A DNA stretch of 64,000 nucleotides, taken from positions 248,001 to 312,000 of the forward strand of contig JAVLUZ010000191.1 of NCBI GenBank assembly GCA_036768485.1, in the 5' to 3' direction. Shown here one piece after another: positions 39,002-50,656 of the stretch; within the stretch, counting starts at the first letter, position 1, and each line of letters starts with the position of its first letter. The position numbers and the translations under genes are program-made. The notes beneath the pieces were generated by a model that saw only the letters and a program-made list of their open reading frames with translations, did no database searches and had not been told where the DNA came from. The DNA comes from Mermis nigrescens. Its lineage: Eukaryota; Nematoda; Enoplea; Mermithida; Mermithidae.

Positions 39002-40573
39002 AGTTCACCTCTTCATACCTCAACAAACAGTGGCTGTAGAACAGTTTAAAGGTCAGATTCGTTATTCTGACCTTACGGAGAACATTTTTTTAAAAATTCA
39101 TCATTCACGACGCTCTGGGCGGAAAAAAATTTTCAGTGTAAAGTTTACACCTGCACTAATAATGCAATATTGATTGTAAAGGAACAAAATAAATTTTGAC
39201 GTGTAGCGCTTAGGACGAGGCACATTTTAAAGGTAGTTACCACGTTCTGTCTAGTAAGTGGAGAATATGGCAGGGAAAAAATATTTTTTTTGTCCCAGAC
39301 TCTTTACAATAAACCACCTCTAAATTTAAAAAATATTGTTTTTGTGAAAAAAATGAAAAAGACCCCCTAGATTTTATAACCGTCTACCTTCTGAAATCAA
39401 TCAGACTGCATAGAATGTAAAACTGAGTTAGATATGCTCGTGCACATGAAAACAGTAAAAAACCGTCTAATTTACACTCCTCTGCAACAACTAATGAGTG
39501 TAAAGAAATTTTAAGACCAGATTCGTAACCTACTAATCGAGGAAAACATTTTTAAAAAAAATTTGGCGCTCCGCAAATCATTTGAATTTTTGGTGTAAAC
39601 TTTACACACTCACGACTCGCTCGGTATTTAGTGTAAACAACAAAAATGGGGGTCCTCAGTTTTTTTATTATCTACCTTTAAAAAAAACCGCACCTCTCAG
39701 ATGTGTGCCGTTATAGCTGTGAGGGGGGGCATATGTTGAGGGTACCCAAGTATATTATAGGTAGGCGCTAACGCGCTACCTATGAATTAAAAGTTCAACT
39801 CTTCATACCTCAACAAACAGTGGCTGTAGAAAAGTTCAAAGGTCAGATTCGTTATTCTGACCTTACGGAGAACATTTTTAAAAAAATTCATCATCTTCGA
39901 CGCTCTATGCGGATAAAATTTTTTCAGTGTAAAGTTTACACCTGCACTAATAAGGCAATATTGATTGTAAAGAAACAAAATAAATTTTGACGTGTAGCGC
40001 TTAAGACGAGGCACATTTTAAAGGTAGTCATCACGTTCTGTCTACTAAGTGGAGAATATGGCAGGGAAAAAATATTTTTTTGTCCCAGACTCTTTACAAT
40101 AAACCGCCTCTAAATTTGAAAATATTACTTTTAAAAAAATAAAAAAGTCTCCCCTAGATTTTATAACCGTCTACCTTTTGAAACCAATCAGACTGCATAG
40201 AATGTAAAACTGAGTTAGATATGCTCTTGCACGTGAAAACGGTAAAAAAACCCGTCTAATTTACACTCCTGTGCAACAACCAATGAGTGTAAAGAAATTT
40301 TAAGACCAGATTCGTAACCTACTAATTAGGGAAAACATTTTTTGAAAAATTGGCCCTCCGCAAATCATTTGAATTTTCGGTGTTAACTTTACAAACTCAC
40401 GACGCGCTCGGTATTGAGTGTAAAGAAGAAAAAAATGGGGGTCCTAAGTTTTTTTATTATCTACCTTTAAAAAAACCGCACCTCTCAGATAGTTGCCGTT
40501 ATAGCTGTGAGGGGGGACATATCTTGGGGGTACCCAGGTATACTATAGGTACGCGCTAACGCGCTACCTATGA
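39002..40573. repeat. Tandem duplication, two copies of about 790 bp
   Basis: Copy A (39002-39791) and copy B (39792-40573) are closely similar from 'agttcacctcttcatacctcaac' to 'cgcgctaacgcgctacctatga'. Each contains four to five GTGTAAA/TTTACAC words, so the duplication is a recent higher-order repeat built from the older array to its left. Non-coding. Confidence 0.9.
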
Positions 40574-40771
40574 TACATAAACGTAAGCAGGTGCTTTCAC
40601 GATTCAAGTATTATCCGCAATGAACGGATGAAAAAGGAAAAAAGAAATCGTTGTAGTCGACCATCATCGTTATTTATAATTTAATTCCTTAAGTTTATGC
40701 CTGATGCCCTCTAAAGGGTAATAAATCGAATTGAAACGGCATAGGTTACATAATAGGTATATTTTTCTTGA

Positions 40772-41368
40772 CAGCGGCAGATTTAAGGAGGGGCGGGGTC
40801 GGCGGCCCCCCATTCGCCAAAATAGTTGGCGAGTAAAGAATGGATGTGTAATTCGCATTGATTTTTGGCCGTCAGTAATCATAATTTCTTTAATTTTTCC
40901 GGCGCGCGTCGGATAATACCTATTAATGATCTTTATTTACTCTTTTCGACGATCTGGAAGTTATTTTTTACTTATGGAATAGGTTTTAAAACAATTCCAA
41001 GAGCAGAAACAGCTATTTCAGCGTAGATTTCTTCTATTTTCAAGCCAACTTCTAAAATTTCAACGGTCCACATCAAAATACAATAAATCGTGCGGTAAAT
41101 AAGGCCTCTAAACGTCCTTCTGCCTAATATTCTCAAATTTTCCGGCATGTTGTTCACTAAAATCAAAGAAATTTAATGATTTTTCGCATAGAATTGCCTT
41201 AAATTTCAAGATTTTCTGATAGAAATGTTTAGTCAAAAGTGATTTTAAATAAAAGCTGACAATGTTAAACGCCAAAAAAACGCTATTTCGCACACGAAGG
41301 GCAAATTTTTGGACATATTTTTGATTGTTTTTGGAAAGGTCCTTAAGAAAATCCTAGATCCGCCACTG
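40772..41368. mobile_element. hAT-like MITE, CAGYGGCRGAT ends
   Basis: The left end 'cagcggcagatttaagg' and right end 'cctagatccgccactg' are inverted repeats of about 16 bp with two or three mismatches. A target duplication is not clear. The element abuts the next hAT-like repeat, so it may have inserted at that element's edge. Non-coding interior. Confidence 0.65.
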
Positions 41369-42455
41369 CGTAAAAACTGAGTTTTTGGACTTTTAGTAAT
41401 GTAGTAATGTAATCTAGCGAAATTATAGGTTTCTGACGATCAAAAATATAAAAAATATAGCAGCGCAGTGCGCCGAAAATTGTTGATATTTTTACCATTT
41501 TCATGTAGAATTTACAGCCTTTTTTATTGACCAACAGTTCGAAAATCATGAGTAGTACAGAGCAATAAGAAATTTAGTAATGTTTCACCATTATAAAAAT
41601 TTTGTAGCTTCGTAAATACTGACAGTCTGACAGGGCAGAAAATTATCAAATTTATATAAAACAATTTTTGCATAATGTTATAAGTTTAGGCTTCTAACAG
41701 GATGACTGCGAATTATTACTTTAGTATGAATCACTAGAATATTTTGACTGATTCAGGCTTTTAAACACAACGCTGGAGCTATACAAAAAAATAACAGTAA
41801 CCGGCGCTGCGCTGGAAAATTCGGATGTGTTTGCTCTTTGAACTAGATTTATACTTTTTTAAATCATACAGAACAGACAAGCTTCCGCCGGAAATTTTTA
41901 GAAATTCCTAATCCTTTTACCTTTTTTGTCCTCCCAAAATTATTTGTACATTGTACAACGAGATTTTACGGGTGAGGGGGTCTGCTGGGCTGGCGCGCTC
42001 AAGTGCCCCCCATGAAAATGCTGTTAGGCTCATTTATGGCCTTCTTATTAACAAGATGTAATTCAGGAATCAGAAAATGCGCAGAACAAGAAAATTTGGC
42101 CATTCCCTTGAAATAAAATAGTATGTGTCCCTGTAAAGGACGACAAACAATGCAGAGGATAGACAAACTGGTAGGTACGCAATCATTTTAGCACTTATGC
42201 ATATGCTCAGCATGCATGCACAGTTTCATTCTACGCGGACAAATAGTGTATAAAATCACTAAACTGTATGTGAATTGCTGGATAATTTTATCTAATTTAA
42301 ACTTTTGAACTCATTGGATCTGTATGACAATTGACTTTTTTGCCATTTTGAACTCAATTTTCTGAACACAATTATTGCACCGATAAAAATCAATAAAATT
42401 TCGGAAAAATTTGGGTGGAACGTGCTCCCTGTGCCCCTCCCTGGCTACGCCATTG
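41369..42455. mobile_element. hAT-like element, left end lost
   Basis: The right end 'ccctggctacgccattg' is a family terminus. The body matches 50660-51950 in the same orientation (shared 'aaactgagtttttggac', 'gtagaatttac', 'tgaccaacagttcg' and 'acgagattttacgg'). The left end appears truncated by the 40772-41368 element. No intact reading frame is present. Confidence 0.7.
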
Positions 42456-42463
42456 GTAGATAG

Positions 42464-42630
42464 CAGGGTTGCCAAGTGCTCTTGTCAAAAAAACTTAATT
42501 TTAACCTCAAACTGCCTAAAAAACCCCAACAAATGGTTAAGCATAGGCGCAAAAAAACATCAATCGCTGAAATATGCCCCCATCGGCCTAAAAAAACCCC
42601 GAAATAGGGAACCCCAGCTTGGCAACCCTG
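42464..42630. mobile_element. 167-bp hAT-type MITE with perfect 8-bp duplication
   Basis: Inverted ends CAGGGTTGCCAAG and CTTGGCAACCCTG are flanked by GTAGATAG on both sides (42456-42463 and 42631-42638). The termini are typical of hAT elements. It is inserted directly next to the end of the 41369-42455 element. Confidence 0.93.
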
Positions 42631-42639
42631 GTAGATAGG

Positions 42640-44360
42640 TACATATCTATTATACAAGTATTTGTACACATGTTTTATATAACTTATTTGATGGCTTTTT
42701 AAAAATTTTTGAAGTACAAGCTCTGGCAATTATTAAATTTATTTATTGCAATTTTTCATGTTCTTTCATAATATGTATGTTATTTTTCGCGAAAATTATT
42801 TTTTACATAGTTACGACTAAATAACTACTACAACGCATATGTATAGACACCTGGTGGACATCCTTGCAAAAAGAAGTGTGTTTCTGCTGTGTTAAACACA
42901 ACCAGAGGATGCTAATTTATATTTGAAGAGAAATAGACCAAAAAGGTTTTGTATTAGAAGTCTATTTTCTCATCTTTAAGTTTTTGTGATATCACTGTGA
43001 AAATGTAAAAAAATGCTTATTTCTAGGAGCTAAAATTAGGCTAGACAAAGTTCTAGACACAGAGTTAGAAAAATCAGAAAAAATGCTGATAAACTCATTG
43101 GCAAGAATGCCCTCCTAGAACATGGTAAAGGGAGGGTTGTAATTCTAGACGAATAATATTCTATAGCGCTTATGTACATATATCGAGTTACAAGAAGATC
43201 GTTTGCCTTATCGAGCGGCAAAATTGCATCAAATATATAAGCCGCTTTTGCAACTCATTTCATCTGAATTAAATTTAGTGAAAAATCTCTCGACTGAATC
43301 GAGAGTAAAAAAGACCACGCATGTACAGTATGGCCGGTCCGAGGGTCAGTCACCCGCGTATGGTGCTGAATAGGTACATAATGATACAACACTAAAGTAT
43401 TTTTCAAATTTCTGCTAAAAAAATGCAACGAAAACGTTGAAATTCATATGCAAATTTTTGCTCCACATAACCTTGTATAATGTAAATATTGCTTCAAAAT
43501 TTTGTGCGAGCCTCAAAATCGTGTCTCGTACAAAAAATACGTCTAACCATAAATTATCTTGGACCCAATAAAATAATACGCTTGAATAATTTATTGAGCA
43601 ATATGCACTAGAAAGCTCTAGAGGAAGTAAAACAATCATGGTCAGCGTGTGGCTTTTTAGAAATTGGTAATGAGATTTTGTGGAAAATTCAACAATGTTT
43701 TAAAAAAATTAGAATAATAAAAAGGTAATTAAAATGATCATGAACGAAATGTCTAAGCAAGAAAACAGGTCACGAAAGGTTCAAACAGATTTTCCCACAT
43801 TTTTTCGACATTTTTTAGCTGCTCTGGGAAACCGCAAGCCTCGCCCCTCCCCAATAAGCGCGGCTATGACTAGATACCTTTCGCTGTGCGACCAGCAAGC
43901 AACCAATTTGATTCGATCGCCAGTCACCCAGGACTCCATCGCATGAAACACTTATAGGCGCTACAAGCTCAGCAAGTTACAAGCTACAAATAAAATACAA
44001 TGCATAATACTACAAGTTACAAGCTACAGGTTCAGTAAGTAAAAGTAAGCCATCCCCTAAAAGTGGCAGAAAATTTACAAATAACTCCGCATAAAAATTA
44101 CAAGCTATAAGTTACAATCTACAGCGTGAAGTCTACAAAGGTGTTGCTTAAAAGTTGAAGCGACAAGAAATAAGCTTCATCGGGCGGAAAATGGCTGTTA
44201 AAGTCGTACAAATCGGTTGCAAAAAACTATTAGTAATCGATTGGAACAGGCAAGCCAGAATTTCTCTATTATTTTAGTTGCAAGTCAAGTTTGAGTTGTA
44301 CGTCATATAGTTTCTGAATCGATGAATTTGATCGATTGTAGGAAAGAAGTACTCATTGAT
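42640..44360. other. Intergenic, no gene seen
   Basis: AT-rich sequence with short open frames that show no domain. Around 43950-44150 the words 'tacaagctacaa' and 'aagttacaagctac' recur as short degenerate repeats. Confidence 0.45.
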
Positions 44361-44363
44361 CTA

Positions 44364-44526
44364 TAGTCTGTTTCATATAACTTCGTGCATGAATTCTAAG
44401 AATTTTCATCGACAGTAAGCCGAGGGTTACGATAATTATATATCAGATCAATGCTATAATCGCAATCTGTTAGCTAATTGTCGCAGAGTTTTAAAATTTA
44501 TGAACGAAGTTGTGTGAAACAGACTA
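44364..44526. mobile_element. Short TAGTCTGTTTCA MITE
   Basis: The best-preserved 163-bp copy: ends TAGTCTGTTTCATATAACTTCG and CGAAGTTGTGTGAAACAGACTA are inverted repeats of about 20 bp. TA dinucleotides flank it, which could be the target site. No coding capacity. Confidence 0.9.
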
Positions 44527-44866
44527 CAAGCGATGAAAAACGAACTTCTCAGCCTTGAATTAAGTTCGTTGATAAACCAACGCTCTCTCGAATCGATTTA
44601 CGTCAGCTCAAGATTCCTGAAACACATCCGGAAGACCGCTAAGATAGATTTTCAGCTCATCTCTGAGCTAATAAAACCTGGCATCCGCATTACTGTTTTT
44701 CACATAACTTTTATCTGCTATAAATACCAAAATTAGGATTGAGTGTGGTAGATGAGTCAAAATTTTCCAGCGCTTCGAGCAGGAATTATTAATTTTCTGT
44801 ATCGCCTTTCATTGCACAGGAATTGAGTATAAAGATTAGAGTTAAGATTTTTCCGGGGAGTCAAAC

Positions 44867-45306
44867 CACAGTTTTTTGTATTCGACAAAGATTTTTCCCG
44901 ATGTACAAAGACTTTTCGGAACCGTCTTTGTACATGTACAAAGATTTAAGGGAAGACAAAAATTGTGAAAAGGTCTTAAATTCCCAACTTTCGGTGCTTC
45001 GCGCCGAAATGAGTAATTGTTTGTCCTATATATCTTTCTAACGGCAGAATTTGCATCCAAAATGGAAAAATGTTAAATTGTTCGGCGCTTAGCGCTATTT
45101 TGAGACAATTTTTAGTAATTTTTGGCATCAGAAAGTCAAAAATTAGCGAAAATAGACTATCAAAGGTCGAAAAACTCTGTTTTACCACACTAAAATCGCT
45201 ACTGTACCATATTGCAGTACCCAAAAAATTTGAATGTTAAATATACAACGACTTTTAGGGACCATCACTGAACATGTACAAAGGGACCTAATACAAAAAA
45301 ACACTG
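44867..45306. mobile_element. 440-bp MITE with perfect 8-bp duplication
   Basis: It is flanked by AGTCAAAC at 44859-44866 and 45307-45314. The ends 'cacagttttttgtatt' and 'aatacaaaaaaacactg' are imperfect inverted repeats. The body matches 8583-8972. The interior contains the palindrome-like 'gcttcgcgccgaaat'. An 8-bp duplication suggests mobilisation by a hAT transposase. Confidence 0.9.
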
Positions 45307-45668
45307 AGTCAAACTAGAATGGAATATTGAGAAATCTTCAGACGTCTGAATTGTAAAAATTGTTTTTCGATTTTTTTCTAATTTTTTCTCTAATGAATAA
45401 AGTCCGACAAGAAATCCTTGAAAATACAATCATCTTTGCCTCTCTCCTATTATCAGATATCTGACTTCAAAATTTTCGTCCCTCCAAATTTCGAAGGCCA
45501 GCTTGCCTGCCTCACTGTACACTTGATCGAGTTTGGTGGGAAATGTGATCTCTTTGTTGAACGAAGATCCATTCTACAGCATCCATGCCGATTAGTTTGA
45601 GCACGTAAACCGGCTAACAGAAACCACCCTAACACACGATGTAATATATGTAGGTAGGTGTGTATTTA

Positions 45669-45833
45669 TAGTCTGTTTCACCTAACTTTGGGCATAAATT
45701 TTAAGAAGTTTTATCGTCAGTTAGCCGACAGATTACGATAATAATGTATTCGACCAATATTATAATTGTAGTCTGTCAGCTAATTGTCGGGGATTGCTTA
45801 AAATTTTTGCTTAAACTTGTGTGAAACAGACTA
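45669..45833. mobile_element. Short TAGTCTGTTTCA MITE
   Basis: A 165-bp copy with ends TAGTCTGTTTCACCTAACTT and AACTTGTGTGAAACAGACTA. It ends only 16 bp before the long, tRNA-bearing member of the same terminal family at 45850. Confidence 0.9.
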
Positions 45834-45849
45834 TGTATGTAGGTACCTA

Positions 45850-46393
45850 TAGTCTGTTTCATTTATCCGAGAGCTTTATCAGTAAATGTTTTCGGAGGTT
45901 ACAGTAACCCCTTATTTCTTATTTACTGTAAGTCGCTAGATCTCACTTTAGCTACATAGTAAAGAAGGGCTTTTCAATAACATTTTTGCGGCATAATTTA
46001 TTCGTCTTCCAGCAGATCAATTACTTTCTAATTAAAATCGCTTATTCATCTAATCCGGAGTCGACACTTTAAACACAATCGACTAGGATGTTAAGAAATG
46101 CTGCGAACTCCCGTATAGCTCAGTGGTAAAACCTCTTGCTTGTAGTCGAAGCAACCCGGGTTCGATTCCAGCCGATAGCTTTTTGTTTAGCGCACTTACT
46201 GTGGTATGTCCCAGCACTGATCAAATGCCTAAATCAAATTTATTTCGGCGTATTAGTGCATTAAAAATGGAAGAATTCTAGCCACTCGCCCTCACTGAGG
46301 TGATCTGCCGAAGTACAGTAATTCGTCTTGTTTGGCTTACTGTAGCCCTTGAAAGAATTGACTAAAAAGCTCTCGAATAAATGAAACAGACTA
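45850..46393. mobile_element. Long MITE carrying a tRNA-like segment (copy 1)
   Basis: A 544-bp element with about 34-bp inverted ends (TAGTCTGTTTCATTTATCCG and CGAATAAATGAAACAGACTA). The outer 12 bp equal those of the 163-bp family, but the next 20 bp and the interior differ. A tRNA-like segment lies in the middle (46108-46180). A second copy is at 48592-49129. There is no protein-coding capacity. Confidence 0.9.
46108..46180 (+). other. tRNA-like segment inside the long MITE, copy 1
   Basis: A-box TAGCTCAGTGG and B-box GGTTCGATTCC are canonical and correctly spaced. The anticodon arm TGCTT-GTAGTCG-AAGCA is intact, and its loop reads AGT (Thr) after U33. The acceptor and T stems pair poorly, so a working tRNA is unlikely, though Pol III transcription remains possible. 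A T-run (ctttttg) follows at about 46180. Confidence 0.65.
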
Positions 46394-47594
46394 AACTTCT
46401 TTACTAATATTATGTTAATGCAAATCCGAACAACCCATCTGCTAATGAAAAGTGCGGCATGGCACTCATGCGCGATCAGGTCAACTCGAAAAATAAATAG
46501 CTAACCTACATATAGGTTACGGCTCAAGAATAATCAGCCTGACGCAAACAAAGGCAACAGTTCTTAATAATAGGACGTAAGTGATATTAGCTCATGCCTA
46601 ACCAGGGGTACATACTTACATTATGCTAGCCTGACGCATGCAACTGTAAAGCCATAATAAACAGCATAATGCAAATGTATTAAAGCATCCATTGAGCTAT
46701 TAACGATAAACTTAATATTGTTTACAAAAAATGGGATAACAACTTTGGGCATAAATTTTAAGACACAATTCCTGAAAAGTTAAACCTTAGACAAAAACAA
46801 GCTGTAATAAGTCAAAACTTAATCATACCTCAAAACGACATAATGACACCGTTTTTTATTCTAAACATCATGGTGCAATTCACTAGACTTGAAAACAAAA
46901 ATTCGATGTACTACAGTATGCTAAACATACAAATTTTTATGATTTAAATCATTCTTATTACTTTTACTAGAATTCAATTTTCTTGCCGAATACTTTAATC
47001 ATTCGTCGAAACAGCTACCAGTCGATAGAAAAGTACATTTGCTATTAGCTGAATGCTAAAAATATTTAAAAACATCGATTTCCACTTTACACTACAGTTC
47101 AAACTTGCTCACTATTCATTAAAAATTATAAAATTTTTTGACAAATTCAGGGTACCTGTTGGTCCATTATATAAACAGCAAAATTTTTTTAACTTTTTTA
47201 CACGCTTATCCTTTGGTCTGAACTCTAAAAAACTTTTGTTAAAATATTTGTACCCTGTCCTACCTAAGCAAGTGTCCGATTGTACTCAAATTTTGCATGT
47301 AAAAACAGCACATTGCTTAAGCATAGACATAATTATCTCGTAGTGTTTCCAAAATCTATAAGCTAAACATTTTTAAATTATCCGTAAAAGACTTGTCTTC
47401 AATATTCTGCTTGATTTTGGATGAACAGAAAAAATTAATACGTTACAATATGCCAAAAATTTAAAAAAAATTATATTTTTCTCATTTTTTCGCTTTATTA
47501 CCTGAATCTTTCATCAGAACAAATGATAAGTTTCACTTTATGAAAGTAGGGTCTCTCAGTTGGAAAATTTGAGCACATAAATTTTTTAATCGTT
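46394..47594. other. Intergenic, no gene seen
   Basis: Contains a fragment of the short MITE family ('aactttgggcataaattttaag', 46742-46765). The 96-residue frame at 47053-47343 is AT-driven with no domain. The words around 47080-47110 resemble the left arm of the following inverted repeat. Confidence 0.45.
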
Positions 47595-48591
47595 TTGATT
47601 TCCGCTTTACACCACAGTTTAGACTTACTCAATATTCTCTAAAAGCTGTTAAAAACTTAAACAAGTCTCCGTTCCCTGTGTGTCCGATTGTAGCTAAATT
47701 ATTTATACCTTTTACACTGCTACTTTTATTCACACATGAGCGTGGGGGTCGGGCTGGACCATACATGGGCCGCAAAAAATTCAGGAGAAGGTCTGGTTGG
47801 GTGAAATTGCCAAAAATGGCCAAAAATATTACTAAAACTATAATTCTGCGGGAGGTCTACAATAATCTGCGGGGGGTTTTTCATCTACTGTGAAGGAAGG
47901 GTTGTAAACCCCTCGCAAATCTCCCGCACGCCCATGTGTGGTCTGGACCTCCATGCCCCCTCCAAATCGATTATCGCCTCTTAACCTATCAGAATTGCTA
48001 TTTTAGTGCTTTTTAGTATTTGGCCCCATCCAGACCCCTAAGAATTTTTTATGCCCATGTATGGTTCTATTATCAATAGCGAAATTTTCATTGAAATAAA
48101 TTTACCTTGAATGACCAAAAGAAATAACTGATTGATCCCTTACGCGCTAATCTAGCATGTCAAAACAGTACAAACGTAAGCATAAATATAATTATTTCTT
48201 GATATTTTCTAGAGCTACAGGTTAAAAATTTTTCAATTTTTAACTAAAAATAGCCAAAACTCGATTGAAACGACTTTAAAATGCGATTTTTGCCCAAAAA
48301 TGGGGAAGGGGTAAAATTCTCAGCCTTTGGGAATGGGGGGGTAGTAAACCATGAATGATAGTCTCCTCAAACCTCCTGTTACATGTGTGGCTTGATCGTA
48401 ACGATCCAATATGTCATAGTATGCCGCCGAACATTAAAATTTTCACAATTTTTCTCATTTATTTATAGGTACGTATGTACTCTTATTACTCTTATTTTAA
48501 TCTAATGTCTCAAAAAATACTAAATGCCATTCAATGAATAATTCAATTCAGTAGCTTGGCTAGCATTCTTCATAATTTTAGTGCAGATGCA

Positions 48592-49129
48592 TAGTCTATT
48601 CAATTTATCTGAGAACTTTTTCAGTAAATGTTTTCGGAGGCTAGAGTAACCCCTTCTCTCTTATTTACTGTAGTTCGCTAGATCTCACTGTAGTTACGTA
48701 GAAGAGAAGGATCTTCAATAACGTTTTTGCGACATAATTTATTCTCATCTTCTAGCAAATTAATCAACTTACAGATAAAAATCGCGCATTCAGCTTATCC
48801 TTAGTTGACACTTTAAACACAATAGACTAAAATGTTAAGAAATGCCGCAAACTCCCTCATAGTTCATTGGTAAAACGTCTGCTTATCGTGTCGAAGCAAC
48901 TGGGTTCGATTCCACCCGATAGCTTTTTATTTGGCGCACTTACTGTAGTATGTCCAAGTACTGATTAAATGCCTAAATTAAATTTATATAGGCGGATTAG
49001 TGCATTAAAAATGGAAGAATTCCAGCCACTCACCCTCACTGAGCTGATCTGCTGGATTACAGTAATTCGTCTTGTTTCGCTTACTTGAAAGGATTGACTA
49101 AAAAGCTCTCGAATAAATGAAACAGACTA
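48592..49129. mobile_element. Long MITE carrying a tRNA-like segment (copy 2)
   Basis: A 538-bp copy colinear with 45850-46393. The left end is mutated (tagtctattcaatttatctg); the right end 'cgaataaatgaaacagacta' is intact. It sits in the loop of the large inverted repeat, interrupting it. Confidence 0.9.
48850..48924 (+). other. tRNA-like segment inside the long MITE, copy 2
   Basis: The B-box GGTTCGATTCC is kept, while the A-box is mutated (TAGTTCATTGG). The anticodon arm has two extra bases relative to copy 1 (TGCTT-ATCGTGTCG-AAGCA), so it is a pseudogene. Confidence 0.6.
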
Positions 49130-50179
49130 TAGGTCTTAGCACGATGGTGTAAAGTAATCCATGTATTCCAGTAGAAAACTTCTCTTGCATACATAAAGCG
49201 GTAGCAAACAATTTTACTAGTGAACAATCTCTGTTCCATTGAATGGCATTTATTATTTGTTGACGAAATAGGATTACAATAAGAGTATAAATAAACGGGA
49301 AAAATTATGAATATTCTAATGTTCAGCGTACTATAACATGTTGAATCGTTACGTGCAAGCCATACATGTAAAAGGAGGGTTTGGAGGGTTTCCCATTCAA
49401 TGTTGGCCGTCCCTTATTCCCAAAGGCTGATAATTTTCAGCCCTCCCCCCATTTTCGTACAGAAATCGCAACAAAAAATCACATTTTTAAGGCATTTTAG
49501 TCAATTTTTGGTCAAAAATTTTGGGTCATTCACCCCCCCCATGGCCGCGCAACCCCACCAAAAAGTTTGAGTCCTTCATGTACGGTGCAAGTGGAGAGAG
49601 CAAAATATTAGAGACAAGTCCTCTTTATTCGAAAAATTTCAGCCTTTGGCTCTTGTAATACCAAGAAATAATTATTCTTATGCTTGCGTTTGTAATGTTT
49701 TAGCACCCAAAATTAGCGCGTAAGGGATCAATCAGGCCCTTGTTTTAGTTGTTCAAGGTAAATCTATTTCAATGAAAATTTCACTATAGATAATAGAACT
49801 ATATATGGGCAGCAGAAGAATTATGGGGGTTGGGATGGGGCCAAATCCCAAAAGTAGCAATCTCGGGGGATGTAGCGCCAATTATCGATTTGGAGGGCGT
49901 CCGCCAAATTCTAGGGGTCCAGCCAGACCTCCCAGACCCCCACGCTCATATGTGAATAAAGCTATCAATATAAAAGGTATAAAGAATTTTTCTGCAATTG
50001 GACCCACAGGAAGCGGAGATTTGTTTTAGTTTTAACAGCTTTTAGAGAATATTAAATAGGTTCAAACTGCGTTGTAAAGTAGAAATCAAAAAGTATAAGA
50101 GCTTTGAACGCTATTATTAGAGATAAAAATTTTAACCGAGTGATCCTAGTTTCACTAGGCCCAAATGACAGAACGTGGG

Positions 50180-50415
50180 TTAAACGTAAATTTGGGTTAA
50201 AGTCGAGTAAAACCCAGCAAAAATTTCGGGTTAAACTCCTTTTGGTATAACAGAAAGCGGATCAACTTTAACCCAAGGTTAAAGTCAGGTAACATCTCGG
50301 GTTAAATGTCGGCATGACAGAAAGCGGGGTAAACCAACGATGAGTTAAAAATGGTCGATTTAACCCGAGATGTTTAACTCTGCTCCTAGCAGGGCTAAAT
50401 CTCGGGTTGTCTATC
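50180..50415. repeat. GGGTTAAA-rich cluster with inverted repeat
   Basis: The word GGGTTAAA or a near form, in either orientation, occurs about ten times in 235 bp. 'acatctcgggttaaat' (about 50292) and 'atttaacccgagatgt' (about 50356) are inverted copies around a 'gacagaaagcgg' word that is itself repeated. It is probably a small palindromic element; I see no target duplication. Confidence 0.7.
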
Positions 50416-50585
50416 TTATTGCATTACTGGCCATACATGTTTTGATTCTGCTGAGCTCAAAAACTAATTAGAGCTGTTTCAAATTAAGAGCAAATATAGA
50501 AATCAGTGCCTAGCTATTGGTCAAAACAATTTTAAAAGCTCGCATTGTTTCTAACATATTTTACTGAAGGCGGTTACATCGATTA

Positions 50586-50655
50586 TAGTCTGTTTCACAC
50601 AACTTCGGTCATAAATTCTAAAACTATCTACGGCAATAAGCTGACAGTTTGCGAC
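50586..50655. mobile_element. Truncated short TAGTCTGTTTCA MITE
   Basis: The left end and about 70 bp of the 163-bp family are present (tagtctgtttcacacaacttcgg to 'aagctgacagtttgcga'). It is then cut by the start of the hAT-like element at about 50657. Confidence 0.75.
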
Positions 50656-50656
50656 A

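Larger units (their letters stand above)
47595..50105. repeat. Large inverted repeat, arms about 850-950 bp
   Basis: The left arm (47595-48540) and right arm (about 49245-50105) match in reverse complement over several blocks, including 'atattctctaaaagctgttaaaa', 'cttattcacatatgagcgtggg' (approximate), 'gaaattttcattgaaata', 'gattgatcccttacgcgctaat' and 'cattgaatggcattta'. The loop (48541-49244) carries the tRNA-bearing MITE. It may be a foldback transposon or an inverted duplication. The short frames in the arms are not genes. Confidence 0.8.

Noticed and set aside
46108..46180. A functional tRNA-Thr(AGT)
   Set aside because: Acceptor and T stems pair poorly and the segment sits inside a repeated MITE whose other copy is more degraded.
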